From Methylobacterium amylolyticum (lineage in GTDB: Bacteria > Pseudomonadota > Alphaproteobacteria > Rhizobiales > Beijerinckiaceae), in NCBI RefSeq assembly GCF_030700245.1, contig NZ_JAUYZI010000017.1, forward strand, positions 49,101 to 113,100: a DNA stretch of 64,000 nucleotides, given 5' to 3'. The position numbers and the translations under genes are program-made. Shown piece after piece: positions 47,510 through 56,747 of the stretch (its first letter is position 1; each line of letters starts with the position of its first letter). The notes beneath the pieces were generated by a model. It worked only from the letters and a program-made list of their open reading frames with translations, made no database searches and was not told the DNA's origin.

Positions 47510-48808
47510 ATGACGCAGCAAGCCTCGCGGCTCTTGTTCGGTCTACCGCTGCCCACCGGCCTTCTCCTGCTCGGTGCGCTCAGCCTCGCATGCACCGGTA
47601 GAGCTGCGGCGACGGAGAGCCAGTACAGTCTCGGGCCTCAGGATAGGGTAAAGATCCACGTCTACGAGTGGCCCGCACTGACGGGCGAGTTCACGATCAG
47701 CTCGGAAGGCAGCGTCTCCCTGCCGCTCATCGGGGATATAACGGCCGCGGGCCTCCAGACCACGCAACTCGCAAATCTGGTGTCGAGCCGGCTTAAGGAC
47801 AAAGCGGGCTTGACCGAACCACCCAGCACGGCGATCGGCGTCGTGCAATACAGGCCTTTCTACATCATCGGCGGTGTCGAGCGGGCGGGGGAGTACAGCT
47901 ATCGCCCGGGCATGCTGGTCCTGAACGCGATGAGCATCGCCGGAGGATTGTATCGCCGGCCGGAAACGTCCACGTGGACCGCCTCCCAGGATCGCCTGCG
48001 GGCGGAAGGCGAGGCGCAAGCCCTGCGCGCGCGGCGGAGCGATCTGCTGGCTCGGCAGGCGCGCTTGCAGGCCGAGCTCGCGCAACAGACGAAGCCGGCG
48101 ACCAACCCGAAGACCTCGGAACCGGCGGGTGGCGCGATCAGCGAGGGCGAGCGGTCGATGCTCAACGCGCAGCGCGACCGCCAGCAGAACGAGGTGCGCG
48201 CCCTTCAGCAGTCGGTCACGCTCCTCAAGGAGGAAATCGTCTCGCTCAAAGCCCAGTACGACGCCGCTGAAAAACAGCGGCTGGCCGTGCAGCGCGAGGT
48301 CACCGACACGAGGGACTACATCGGTCGGGGCCTGGCACCCACCAACAGATTGATGCCTCTGGAACGCACGGTCGCTCAGATCGAGCGGGAGCAGAAGGAG
48401 ATGGACACGCAGGTCCTGCGGGCGAAACAGCAGATCAACGCTGCCGAGCGAACGATGTCGTCCCTGGCCGATGAGAGGACCGTCGTGATCATCCGGGACC
48501 TCTTGGAGGTCCAGACGACGATTCACGAGATGGACAAGCGCATCTTGAGCGCCGAGCGGATCATCCAGGCGCACTCGGCCTATGCCGGCGAAGCGGCTCG
48601 ATCATCGAGCGATGCAGCGATGCGGATCTCCTACACGATCGTTCGCACCGAGAATTCGCAGCCCCGCGAGTTCGATGCCGAAGAAACCACGCCGATGAAG
48701 CCGGGCGATATCCTGAAGGTCCAACTGCTCCGTGACGATACGGGCATCAACGACGGCAGAAACCTTCGTCTGTCCCAGATCCGAAGCAAGCTATCTCAAG
48801 ATCGATAG
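47510..48808 (+). CDS. polysaccharide export protein, OPX/ExoF-like
   Basis: The 432-residue product has a signal peptide (PTGLLLLGALSLACTGRAAA), then a Poly_export domain (YSLGPQDRVKIHVYEWPALT, GSVSLPLIGDITAAG). A SLBB-like block follows (FYIIGGVERAGEYSYRPGM, LNAMSIAGGLYRRPE). Residues about 175-375 are a long coiled coil (LRARRSDLLARQARLQAELA onward), as in ExoF-type proteins. It should span the periplasm and help pass polymer through the outer membrane together with the co-polymerase encoded next. The dispersed repeat copy D begins one base after its stop codon. Confidence 0.88.
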   Translation: MTQQASRLLFGLPLPTGLLLLGALSLACTGRAAATESQYSLGPQDRVKIHVYEWPALTGEFTISSEGSVSLPLIGDITAAGLQTTQLANLVSSRLKDKAGLTEPPSTAIGVVQYRPFYIIGGVERAGEYSYRPGMLVLNAMSIAGGLYRRPETSTWTASQDRLRAEGEAQALRARRSDLLARQARLQAELAQQTKPATNPKTSEPAGGAISEGERSMLNAQRDRQQNEVRALQQSVTLLKEEIVSLKAQYDAAEKQRLAVQREVTDTRDYIGRGLAPTNRLMPLERTVAQIEREQKEMDTQVLRAKQQINAAERTMSSLADERTVVIIRDLLEVQTTIHEMDKRILSAERIIQAHSAYAGEAARSSSDAAMRISYTIVRTENSQPREFDAEETTPMKPGDILKVQLLRDDTGINDGRNLRLSQIRSKLSQDR

Positions 48809-48809
48809 A

Positions 48810-48908
48810 GCGCTCTGCGCCGAAGGGGATGCCGGTTCGGCGAAACAGAGCGCGTCAGAACAAGGACTTGGAGTCGAGCACGATTGCAACGCGATCGGGA
48901 ACGGCTCT
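48810..48908 (-). repeat. dispersed hairpin repeat, copy D (reverse orientation)
   Basis: This copy lies between the OPX and Wzc-like genes. On the plus strand the hairpin pairs gcgctctg (48810-48817) with cagagcgc (48846-48853), and cgccgaa (48818-48824) with ttcggcg (48836-48842). The loop is ggggatgccgg. The other end is the conserved gcgatcgggaacggctct. The hairpin starts one base after the OPX stop codon (TAG 48806-48808), so it could end or stabilise that transcript while the next gene reads through. Confidence 0.85.
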
Positions 48909-48963
48909 CGCGATCCTGGTGCAGGTGCGATCGGGTGCGCGTCATCGAGAGGATTCAGGCGTC

Positions 48964-50688
48964 ATGGTCGATGCGACGAGACCGGCGAATAGCTACGACG
49001 CGCGTTCGCTCGGCCGCGGGTCGGGCGAGGATGCGATCGACTGGCTCTGGATGCTGGGTGCCATCCGGCAGAAGCTGCGCACCATCGTCGTTCTCATCCT
49101 CATCTTTTCCGCGACCGGCGCCGCCTTCGTTCTCCTGCGAGGCGCGCACTACACGGCGCAGACACAATTGTTGCTCACCAATCTGCGCCTCACCTTCAGC
49201 AGGGACGACGCCCTCTTCGCCGAGTCCGTCCCCGACCCGTCTTTCCTCGAGACGCAGATGCAGATCATGCGGTCGGACAAGATCGCACTCGTCGTCGTCG
49301 ATCGCCTGAACCTGGCCAACAAGGCCGGCGACGAGGACGCGAACACGACCCCCGTGTCCACCCTTCTGCGCTTCCTGGACCCGTGGGGGCAGCGTGTATG
49401 GGATGGGATCTCCGCCTACACGGCCGACCTTATGGCCGATGGAAGCGCCTCGTCCTCCGACGCTGACCAGGCCACCGCCCCGCGCGGCACCGCATCCGAG
49501 AAGGATGGCCGCAGGTTTCGAGCTCTGAAGGAGCTGCAGCGCAGCACGACCGTCGAACGCGTCGGGATGAGCAATATCGTGGCGGTGCGCTACACCACGC
49601 GCAACGCCGAGGAGGCCGCCGTCGTCGCGAACGAGATCGCCCGGGCTTACGTCGATGACCAAGTGGTCGGCCGGGTCGAGTCGGCCCAATCCGCCAGCAT
49701 CTGGCTCCGGGAACGGTTGCGGGACGTCGGGCCCAAGACGCGGATCATCGCCTACGCGATCGCACCCACCGAGAAGAGCGATCTGCGCGGCATCCTGATC
49801 ATCGCCCTCAGTGCAGGTATCGGCGCCGCCCTCGGGGTGACATACGCGCTGATCGCGCGACTGGTCGACCGGACCGTCAGCATCCCGGAACAGGTGATCG
49901 ATGCGACGGGCGTTGAGTGTCTCGGGGTGATCCCGCGGCTGCGGCGGCGGGACAAGCGGGCGTCCCGTGTCAGTCTCATCAAGGCGGTCGTTCCCAACCA
50001 GATCGTCTTCACCGAAGCGGTGGCCCAGTCGCGCTCGCCCGTCGGTCGTGCGATGGGCCATGCCAAGGCGGCCATCGATACGGCTCTGCACGGGCGGAAG
50101 GCCCCCTGCATCGGCGTCACGTCTGCCTCCCTGGGAGAAGGCAAGACCACGGTGGCCCACAACCTCGCGATGCTGATCGCGGATTGGGGCCACCGTGTCC
50201 TGGTGATCAGGTGCAGGAGCCGGGACGAGCCTTCGCCGGCCGCGCTGAAGGCCGAGGATGCAGCCGCACCCGGAACCGGCGTCCCTGCGCTGTCCTCGAC
50301 CTCAACCCATATCATTCAGGACGCGCTCGATCGGCAGATCATCGAGGTCGGCGGACGCCGGAACGACGTCTCGTACTGCGAGATCGACCTGCTGGGGACG
50401 GATGCCGGCGAGCTGATACAGTGCCTCAAGCTGTCGTTCGACTACATAATCTGCGATCTCGCGCCGCTGGACGCGGTCGGTGACGTACGGTGCGCTCTCA
50501 AGCATCTCGACGGGGTGATTCTCGTGGTCGAGTGGCGCGCAGTCCACCTCGATCACCTGCGCGCGGCGATCCGTTCGTTCACCGAACTGAGGACCAAGCT
50601 GGTCGGCACGGTCCTGAACAAGGTGGATCTCGCCACGATGCAACGATCGAGTTCGCCGCTCGGCCGGTTCTTCGTCAGGTACAGTTAG
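48964..50688 (+). CDS. Wzc-like polysaccharide co-polymerase with degenerate kinase domain
   Basis: The 574-residue product has the Wzz chain-length domain with a first span near residues 40-62 (VVLILIFSATGAAFVLLRG) and a second near 280-300. A cytoplasmic ATPase domain follows. Walker A is GVTSASLGEGKTTVAHNLA and Walker B is YIICDLAPLD. The A' motif, normally with catalytic Asp residues, reads VLVIRCRSRDE and lacks them, and the C-terminus (GRFFVRYS) has no tyrosine cluster. It should set EPS chain length with the OPX protein, but autophosphorylation looks unlikely. ATG 48964 is chosen because the earlier in-frame codons belong to the repeat. Confidence 0.85.
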   Translation: MVDATRPANSYDARSLGRGSGEDAIDWLWMLGAIRQKLRTIVVLILIFSATGAAFVLLRGAHYTAQTQLLLTNLRLTFSRDDALFAESVPDPSFLETQMQIMRSDKIALVVVDRLNLANKAGDEDANTTPVSTLLRFLDPWGQRVWDGISAYTADLMADGSASSSDADQATAPRGTASEKDGRRFRALKELQRSTTVERVGMSNIVAVRYTTRNAEEAAVVANEIARAYVDDQVVGRVESAQSASIWLRERLRDVGPKTRIIAYAIAPTEKSDLRGILIIALSAGIGAALGVTYALIARLVDRTVSIPEQVIDATGVECLGVIPRLRRRDKRASRVSLIKAVVPNQIVFTEAVAQSRSPVGRAMGHAKAAIDTALHGRKAPCIGVTSASLGEGKTTVAHNLAMLIADWGHRVLVIRCRSRDEPSPAALKAEDAAAPGTGVPALSSTSTHIIQDALDRQIIEVGGRRNDVSYCEIDLLGTDAGELIQCLKLSFDYIICDLAPLDAVGDVRCALKHLDGVILVVEWRAVHLDHLRAAIRSFTELRTKLVGTVLNKVDLATMQRSSSPLGRFFVRYS

Positions 50689-50853
50689 ACAATCATCGAT
50701 CCGTCCCACGATGATTGAGCCCTGGATGATGCCCCGTCTCTCGATAGCGCCGCACCCGCAGCTCCTCCGCACGCCATCTCGGCGGCGATGGCTGGTGAGG
50801 GCGCTCGTGATGCGTCCCTCGGCCCGCGGCAACCGTGCGGCCGGGCGGACGCG

Positions 50854-51678
50854 ATGACGCGCGCGAACGCCGTCGCAACGGACCGGGATGCGAGAGACAG
50901 CATCTCTCTCCCAGGGAAGTTCTCCAACCTGCTGGCTCGCCACTACCGGGAGGCCACGATCCAGATCCCTTCGAACGCGACGATGGTGAGTTTCACGTTC
51001 GACGACATTCCCGAATGCGCGGCCACGATCGGCGCCGCGTTGCTCGAAGAGCACGGCTATCGAGGAACCTTCTACATCTCATCGGGCTTGGCAGGCACCC
51101 GGAATACCTATTGGACGCATGCCGATCACAGGTGCATCGCGGAACTGGCAAGGCGTGGACACGAGATCGGCTGTCACACCCTCGATCATCCCATCATGAC
51201 GGGTCTGTCGTCGGAGGCCGCATCGCGCGCGATAGAGACAAACCGGCACGCATTGAGAGATCGTGCCGGCATCGAAAAGCTTGAAACGTTCGCCTATCCG
51301 TTCGGCTACGCCTCGGTCGGCGTCAAGCGCATCGTCGGCAGGAATTTCTTGGTGGGCCGCGGCGTGCATTGCGGCATCAACAGGGGCGCGTCGGACCGGT
51401 GCCTGCTCAGGGCTGTGCCGCTGACCGTGCAATCATTCGACGACTCAACGGTATCGAGATCGCTCTCGAACCTGGCGATGGGTGGGGGATGGCTGATCTT
51501 CTATACCCATGATGTACGCACAAACCCGAGCCCGTACGGCTGCACGCCCGAGATGCTCGACCGGACGATCGAAGCGATCCGGAGCCTGCGGATATCCTGC
51601 AAACCCGTCGTCCGGGCATTGGCCGACTGGGCACCGGACCGGTCGCACCGCAATCCGCTGCCAGATCTCGCCTCCTGA
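50854..51678 (+). CDS. polysaccharide deacetylase, NodB domain
   Basis: The 274-residue product carries the NodB metal-dependent deacetylase core: motif 1 SFTFDDIPE, motif 2 HEIGCHTLDH (H-x3-H), motif 3 FAYPFGY and a late LIFYTHDV motif with the catalytic His. There is no signal peptide, so it may act on lipid-linked intermediates inside the cell or be exported another way. It follows the co-polymerase gene by 165 bp and probably deacetylates an N- or O-acetylated EPS sugar. Confidence 0.88.
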   Translation: MTRANAVATDRDARDSISLPGKFSNLLARHYREATIQIPSNATMVSFTFDDIPECAATIGAALLEEHGYRGTFYISSGLAGTRNTYWTHADHRCIAELARRGHEIGCHTLDHPIMTGLSSEAASRAIETNRHALRDRAGIEKLETFAYPFGYASVGVKRIVGRNFLVGRGVHCGINRGASDRCLLRAVPLTVQSFDDSTVSRSLSNLAMGGGWLIFYTHDVRTNPSPYGCTPEMLDRTIEAIRSLRISCKPVVRALADWAPDRSHRNPLPDLAS

Positions 51679-51865
51679 CGCATCATCGGTTGGCCACGCC
51701 TGCGCGACCGACAGACGGTCGATCGTGTGTAAGCGCTCGCCGCCGTCCCATGACCCACATTGAAGCTGACTCAGCGGCTTTGCGCCACGGCCCCCTTGCG
51801 TGATTCGCCGCTGCGCGTCTGATCCCTGGGGGACGAGGTGCGCCACGAATCCTGCCTCGCAGCGT

Positions 51866-51960
51866 TGGTGGGCGGACGAACGCGCCGGCGGCACGTTCAA
51901 CGACGCCCGCCTGGGACAGAGGCTGCACCGCCGCGTCATGAGCGAACCGCTTGCCCGGCA
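51866..51960 (+). pseudogene. IS4-type transposase DNA-binding fragment
   Basis: The short stretch reading WWADERAGGTFNDARLGQRL then HRRVMSEPLA resembles the N-terminal DNA-binding block of IS4-type transposases (W-A-x-E-x-F-x-x-x-x-L-x-D-x-R-L-x-x-R). Nothing of the catalytic domain follows. It is a small relic in a region of decayed mobile DNA. Confidence 0.55.
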
Positions 51961-52005
51961 CCTGGCCCATCGTCCCGCGCACGCGCCGGTCGCCCACGTC
52001 CGGCG

Positions 52006-52330
52006 TTAGCGTCGAGGGGCTTCCAGCGCCGTCAAGCTGGCGAAGCGGCGGTCAGCCACGGCGTTCTGTCTGACGCCGATGCCACGCTCGTTCTTGCCCG
52101 CGGTGCGCACTTGGTACGGGGGGCAGGCCCAAGGCGCGGGCTCAAGGCGCCGGCCCGAGGCGCCGGCCTTATCGAGCAGCACCTCGCGCGGCAGGCCGCC
52201 GAAGGCCTGGAAGGCGTTCTCCAGGCCGGCGAATCAGTCCGCCTGCCGCTCGTGTGACCGGGCGCGCACGTGCGGCCACCGCGCGTGGCCGAGCGTCCCT
52301 ACGAGCGCCTGACCCGGGTCGGCACGCCGG
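52006..52330 (-). pseudogene. IS21-type IstA transposase fragment with internal stop and deletion
   Basis: On the reverse strand the sequence reads LGHARWPHVRARSHERQAD, then a TGA in the place of the usual Trp, then FAGLENAFQAFGGLPREVLL. Both parts are recognisable IstA core pieces. After a shortened middle it resumes YQVRTAGKNERGIGVRQNAV and ADRRFASLTALEAPRR before TAA (52006-52008). This matches the IstA order with a deletion and a nonsense mutation, so the element is dead. Confidence 0.6.
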
Positions 52331-52474
52331 CGATCGCGATCCGCGGCTCGCCACAGTCGATCTGCCTCTGCCCGCTCGACCGTGCGCAGGCCGATGTGGA
52401 GGCCCTTTCCGGCGGCCAGAGACCGGTCACCGAGCGGCCGTGGCAACCGGCGCCCCATAGCCCGCCTGCACGGG

Positions 52475-52693
52475 CTACACCACCGGAAGACGCCCGACGA
52501 TCTCCCCCACCGCGTCGCGCACGACCAGCGTCCAGCGCCCCCTCGGATCCGCGGAGGCCACCTCGCCAGCCATCTCCGCGATGATCTCCTGAGCCGCTTC
52601 CAGCGCGTCCTCCGGCCCGTCGGCCTCAACGCCCTCCCCATCCCGGATGGTCTCTTGGCCGTCTTCTAAGTCGAAGTAGAAGCGCTGCGACAC
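52475..52693 (-). CDS. DUF6894-type small protein
   Basis: The 72-residue product begins (GTG) SQRFYFDLEDGQETIRDGEG and ends DAVGEIVGRLPVV. The pattern RFYFDL-DG-x-x-RD-x-EG followed by a helical middle and a short beta end is that of the DUF6894 family, abundant in Methylobacterium and Bradyrhizobium. The GTG at 52693 is supported by aggag 6 bp upstream. The family's function is unknown. Confidence 0.78.
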   Translation of the reverse strand: MSQRFYFDLEDGQETIRDGEGVEADGPEDALEAAQEIIAEMAGEVASADPRGRWTLVVRDAVGEIVGRLPVV

Positions 52694-53300
52694 ACACGGC
52701 TCCTGAGCGACGGCCCTCGGGCGGGCCAGGGATTACCTACGCAGTGCGACAGATCGCGCTGAGCTACATAATGGAACAAAAATTAACAAGTCCCAAAGGC
52801 GCATAAGCAGTCCGCGTTGCAATAATATCGAGACATCGGCGCAACACTCCTTTATAGGTATGCCCTACGCCCCACCACATCACTGTGGCGAAAAGCGGGG
52901 CGTCCATTTGCCGGGGCACCCATCATGTCTGCCTGCCGCAAGTTGTCAGATTTCGTCGGCGCGAATCAGAACGTGGACAACAAAGACAAGCTCAGAGAGC
53001 ATGTCCGCGGCGTACTTCGTCAGCTTCTCAAGCCGGTCGCTCGATAGTCGATCGCGCCCCTGTACCGTGCGCCAGACCTCATCCCGGTTGCCCGCGCCAT
53101 GCGGGGCCGCGCGCGCGGGTCACCGGCAGCCGATCTCAGCAGACCTTCGATGCTTCGCCGCCGCTCGCCACACGGCCCGTGTGTCGGCGCGCACGCGTCC
53201 TTCTGCGGTGGCAGGCACCGCGCCGGAACCGCGTGCGCCAACTCACTGCGGCGCGCCACCTGCCGTGTTCCTCTCGTGCCAGGTCGAGAGGAGGCAAACA
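52694..53300. other. gene-poor stretch of about 600 bp
   Basis: The first 170 bp (52735-52865) is AT-richer and may hold a promoter or old mobile-element flank. The rest is GC-rich without a supported gene. Confidence 0.35.
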
Positions 53301-53474
53301 ATGACTCAAGGCAAGCGAAACGAGGGGCACGCTCAGCAGGCCGCACCAGCCGATCTCACGCGCGCGGACCGCACGGCGATCGTCGCGAACGTCTGGCGTC
53401 GAGCGCTGCAAACGGTCCGGGAGCGCCGTCGAGCACGAGCCCTATCCGAGGCTTGCGGCAGGGCACCAGGATGA
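53301..53474 (+). CDS. small basic protein, unknown function
   Basis: The 57-residue product (MTQGKRNEGHAQQAAPADLT onward) is basic, with a helical stretch from TRADRTAIVANVWRRALQTV to RRRARAL. The strong ribosome binding site gagaggagg at 53286-53294, 6 bp before the ATG, is the main reason to call it. No motif is recognised. Confidence 0.48.
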   Translation: MTQGKRNEGHAQQAAPADLTRADRTAIVANVWRRALQTVRERRRARALSEACGRAPG

Positions 53475-53760
53475 TCGGGAGAGCGGGATCGACGTTCGTC
53501 CCTCACAGTCCTGGAGGTGGGGACGGGGAGGCCGCGCCTCGGGCACAGACCGTGCGGGTGACGCCCGGGCGCGACATCCGACCGGTGCTCCCTGCCTGCG
53601 TCCTTGACGCGGCCGGGCTGTCCCCGGGGGCCAGCACCGTCCCTGCGACCGGATCAGGTCTTCGACGGCAGCCGGGCGTCCGGGGATCCGCTCCGATCGC
53701 GATGACGCGATGCGCGCACGATGCCCGTGCCGACGGCTGTCGAAGGCCGCGCCATCGCGT

Positions 53761-54081
53761 TCAATAGGGAACGCAGAGGTAGGCTCCCCCGAGTGCCTGC
53801 ACACCGCCCCAAGCGCCCGAGGGGTTGCTGATGAAGAGATGCGTTGCACCCCGTGCCGCGACCTGACGCAGCACCTCGGCCTCGTAACGCTCGTAGCCCG
53901 CATAGGCCCGATCGCCGAGCGACGTTCGGGGCGGCGCGACCGGCCCGATGAACTTGCATCCGGCTACGTCGGACAGATCGTGGACGACGTTTACGGTTTG
54001 CCCGGGCCGCGACGTCACACAGCCGGACACGGCGAGGCAGGCCAAGGCACCCAGAGCAAGCCTCGGAAAAGTGATCGACAT
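53761..54081 (-). CDS. small lipoprotein, curli-locus edge
   Basis: The 106-residue product starts MSITFPRLALGALACLAVSG with lipobox VSGC, so it should be a lipoprotein. The mature part reads DLSDVAGCKFIGPVAPP and QVAARGATHLFISNPSG, and ends in a second Cys motif (AYLCVPY). The C-x-x-I/L-G-x-V pattern followed by an A-x-x-x-G-A-x-H-L/V block resembles DUF4156/RcsF-type surface-stress lipoproteins. It lies next to the curli genes on the same strand, after the csgG-like gene and a repeat. A sensor role is possible but unproven. Confidence 0.68.
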   Translation of the reverse strand: MSITFPRLALGALACLAVSGCVTSRPGQTVNVVHDLSDVAGCKFIGPVAPPRTSLGDRAYAGYERYEAEVLRQVAARGATHLFISNPSGAWGGVQALGGAYLCVPY

Positions 54082-54310
54082 ACAACGAGCCTCGTCGAGA
54101 AGGCGGCGCCCCGCTCCACACGGCCGCCGCCGGATCGTCTTTCAGGCGGAGTCTACCGGCACGCGAGAACAGAAACCCGAAGGCGCACGTGTGCCGAGCC
54201 CGGTTGGACACCTGCTCAAACCGTGCTGCACGCTCACGAAAACCGCAGCGCTCCTCGGAACCCGGCGCGGCACGATGCTTCTTGGGAAGCAGGCCTCCAT
54301 ATCTTGGTCT

Positions 54311-54417
54311 CAAACGCTGGAGCTGTTCCCGACCGCGTTGCGATCGTCCACAGCGCGAAGTCCTTGTTTCGACGCGCTCTCTTTCGCCGAACCGGCATCC
54401 CCTTCGGCGGCGCGCGC
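54311..54417 (+). repeat. dispersed hairpin repeat, copy C
   Basis: This copy reads caaacgctggagctgttccc at its start. Its inner hairpin pairs cgccgaa (54385-54391) with ttcggcg (54403-54409) around loop ccggcatcccc. The outer stem is weaker, with two mismatches between gcgctctc (54374-54381) and gcgcgcgc (54410-54417). The hairpin end lies one base from the stop codon of the csgG-like gene (54419-54421), the same placement as copy D behind the OPX gene. Confidence 0.82.
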
Positions 54418-54418
54418 C

Positions 54419-55435
54419 CTAGTGATGTCGGCTCGACGCTGCCAAGCGTTCCCGCCCGGATGAGCCGGCGGCAGGAGCGCTGCCGTCCGGCGCCGGACTC
54501 TCTCGCCGCTCACGCTGCTCCGACGGCGGGTCGCCCGATACGATCGTCGCCGTTTCGACCGGTTCGGGGAGGCCGGCCATGGAATTGAGAACCGGCGGCT
54601 TCCGATAGCGTGAGATGAGTTGCTCGGAAGCCGTTGGGCTCTTGAACTTCCACAGCTTGCGCTCGGCGCCCTCGATGATGAGCGAGTATACGGCGAGCTC
54701 GATAGCCTCGCGGACCGCGAACTGCGTCGGCTCGTTCCGCGTGAGACCGGCCTCGCTCTCGACGATCCGGTCAAGGGCCACGAACCTGTAGAGCCCTCCC
54801 TGGATGGAGACGGAGAAGATCGTCTTGGTCGTGGTCACGCTCAGCAGCACTTGACCGCTCTGCACCGAGACGAGGCGCATCGCCACCGTGACGATGTCGC
54901 GGCGATACTTCGTGTCGAGGCCGATGCCGAGGTAGCGCGCACCGATGCCACCGGTGACGTTGTTGCTGTCGTAGGCGACGATGCCGCCCTCGACGAGCAG
55001 GCCGGCAAAACGCAGGGGCGGCAGGGGCTTGGCGTTGGCACCCTCGAATTCCTGCCGGGTCGCCCGGATGAGCTGTCGTTCCTGCAGGAGCGATTGCAAG
55101 CCGCCGCGCTCGATGACGTTGAACCACCGGCCGCCGCCCGCCCGGCGCAGGGCGTCGGTGGCGAAGGCGGAGCCGCCCTGCGTGACCGCGCGCGAGAACT
55201 CGGCGAAGTTGTCGCTGGGTTTGTTCTGGCCTGTCAGATCGGGAAACGCGTAGATCGCCACGTCGACGGCCCGCTCGGGTGGCGGCAGCGTCTCCAGGCC
55301 GAGCCCGGTCGGGGAGACGGGCGTGATCTGCGGCGCCTCCGTGAACGGATCGCGCAGGCCCGGCACGACGGTGCACCCGGCGAGGCCCAGACCGCAGAGC
55401 GCGGTGGCGAGAAGGCGTGAGGCGATCGTCGTCAT
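54419..55435 (-). CDS. csgG: CsgG-type curli secretion channel lipoprotein
   Basis: The 338-residue product starts MTTIASRLLATALCGLGLAG with lipobox LAGC. CsgG hallmarks are the fold-starting VAIYAFPDLTGQNKPSDNFA, RWFNVIERGGLQSLLQERQLI, YDSNNVTGGIGARYLGIGLD and the transmembrane hairpin VSIQGGLYRFVALDRIVESEAG. It should form the nonameric outer-membrane pore that exports curlin subunits. The C-terminal 60 residues after SRYRKPPVLNSM are a Pro/Ser/Glu tail. It is the last gene of the csg operon, 83 bp behind csgF. Confidence 0.93.
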   Translation of the reverse strand: MTTIASRLLATALCGLGLAGCTVVPGLRDPFTEAPQITPVSPTGLGLETLPPPERAVDVAIYAFPDLTGQNKPSDNFAEFSRAVTQGGSAFATDALRRAGGGRWFNVIERGGLQSLLQERQLIRATRQEFEGANAKPLPPLRFAGLLVEGGIVAYDSNNVTGGIGARYLGIGLDTKYRRDIVTVAMRLVSVQSGQVLLSVTTTKTIFSVSIQGGLYRFVALDRIVESEAGLTRNEPTQFAVREAIELAVYSLIIEGAERKLWKFKSPTASEQLISRYRKPPVLNSMAGLPEPVETATIVSGDPPSEQRERRESPAPDGSAPAAGSSGRERLAASSRHH

Positions 55436-55518
55436 TCCGACACCGCAGGGATTCGGCGGCCATGGAACGGGCGCGAGCGTGGCGGCTGCGCCCTGCGGGA
55501 GCGGCTTGCAGGCCGCGT

Positions 55519-55974
55519 TCAGAGGCCGGTCGGGACCACGACGGTCGACGTGGTGGTCCCGTCGTTGACGGTGATCTGAACGTTGGCGCCCAATTGCTGG
55601 AAGCTGATCGTCGTACCCTGCACGACGAAGACGCCGCTCTGCTGGGCGTTCTCCCCGAAGATCGAATTCGTGATGCGGTCAGCCACGGCGGCCAGGAGCC
55701 GCGAGTTGATGATGTTGGAGAAGCTCGCCGCACCGGAGGAGTTCTGCTGCTGTTGCTGCTGTTGTTCGAGGCGCTGGATCATCTGATCCGCGAGCTGCCG
55801 CTTCCGGGTGAAGATGTTCTGGGATGTCGCCTGGGACAGGAGCCAGGGACCGTTGAGCGGCGAGCCCCCGAAGGACGGGTTGACCGGCTGATAGGTGAGC
55901 TGGCCGGCGCAGGCCGGAACCGTCAGTCCGAGAGCGGCGAGTACGCAGAAGAGGGATCGAGACACGACATCCAC
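55519..55974 (-). CDS. csgF: CsgF-type curli assembly factor
   Basis: The 151-residue product has a signal peptide and then the family signature QLTYQPVNPSFGGSPLNGPW followed by LLSQATSQN. A run of eight glutamines (RLEQQQQQQQQN-like) sits near residue 70, encoded by CAG/CAA repeats. The C-terminal half ends in short beta strands. CsgF caps the CsgG pore and couples secretion to fibre nucleation at the surface. It is part of the minus-strand csg operon. Confidence 0.93.
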   Translation of the reverse strand: MDVVSRSLFCVLAALGLTVPACAGQLTYQPVNPSFGGSPLNGPWLLSQATSQNIFTRKRQLADQMIQRLEQQQQQQQNSSGAASFSNIINSRLLAAVADRITNSIFGENAQQSGVFVVQGTTISFQQLGANVQITVNDGTTTSTVVVPTGL

Positions 55975-56019
55975 CCTGAATAATCACGGTCCCGAATGCC
56001 CGCCATATGCAGGCTTCGA

Positions 56020-56736
56020 TCAGCGACCGGTTGCCGATACTGTCGCACCCCGTGTGCCTGTAGACAATCCCGTAGAAAACCCAAAGTTCGCCGCCGCGCT
56101 ATTTCGCTGGTCGACCGTGATGATTTTATCACTTGCTGTCGTCGAGTTGACAGTCAATCCGTAGGAGAGACCAGATCCGACCTGGGTGGTGTTAACACTA
56201 TATCCAGACCCGGAGAGGTCGACGGCCGTGCTGTTTCCGATGCCGATCTGGCTGGTCGTGATCGCGTTGGCGTTCCCGGCGATGCCGATGGCGGACCGGT
56301 TCGACGACCCGTCCTGGGTCTGCGAGGTGACGTTGTTGTTGCCCATCACCGTCGCGGTCGCGACGTTGTTGAAGCCGGTCTGCGCGATGGTGCCGAGGTT
56401 GCCCGAGCCGGCCTGATTGATCACCGCGATGTTGTTCGTCATGCCCGCGCCGAGCGACCCGGCCTGCCCCGCCGCGGTGACGGCGCCCTGCAGGCCCGAG
56501 CCGTTCGCGGGCAGGAAGGAGGGCTGGGACGGCAGGACCGGCGACCCGCTCGCGCTGTACACGATCCCGTCGCCCGCCGCCTGCCCGTTGCCGCGCGCCG
56601 TGCGGGCCACGCCCGGGTTGACCCCCTGAGCGACCTGCGGATCGATCTGGCCGATATAGACGCTCTGCTGGGCGGTCGCCGCGGTGACGACGGCGCAGGC
56701 GAGCAGGGATGCGGGCAACACGCGGGCGAGCGGCAT
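56020..56736 (-). CDS. curlin-repeat protein, probable fibre subunit
   Basis: The 238-residue product has a signal peptide (MPLARVLPASLLACAVVTAA) and a spacer, followed by Asn/Gln/Gly-rich repeats: NNIAVINQAGSGNLGTIAQT, GFNNVATATVMGNNNVTSQT, GNANAITTSQIGIGNSTAV. These match the curlin motif (about 20 residues with inner N and Q) that stacks into amyloid. ATG 56736 has aggag 7 bp upstream, overlapping the end of the csgH-like gene, so the genes are coupled. It may be the minor nucleator or a second subunit; the larger curlin at 58469 is more repeat-rich. Confidence 0.88.
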   Translation of the reverse strand: MPLARVLPASLLACAVVTAATAQQSVYIGQIDPQVAQGVNPGVARTARGNGQAAGDGIVYSASGSPVLPSQPSFLPANGSGLQGAVTAAGQAGSLGAGMTNNIAVINQAGSGNLGTIAQTGFNNVATATVMGNNNVTSQTQDGSSNRSAIGIAGNANAITTSQIGIGNSTAVDLSGSGYSVNTTQVGSGLSYGLTVNSTTASDKIITVDQRNSAAANFGFSTGLSTGTRGATVSATGR

Positions 56737-56747
56737 CGAAACGCTCC

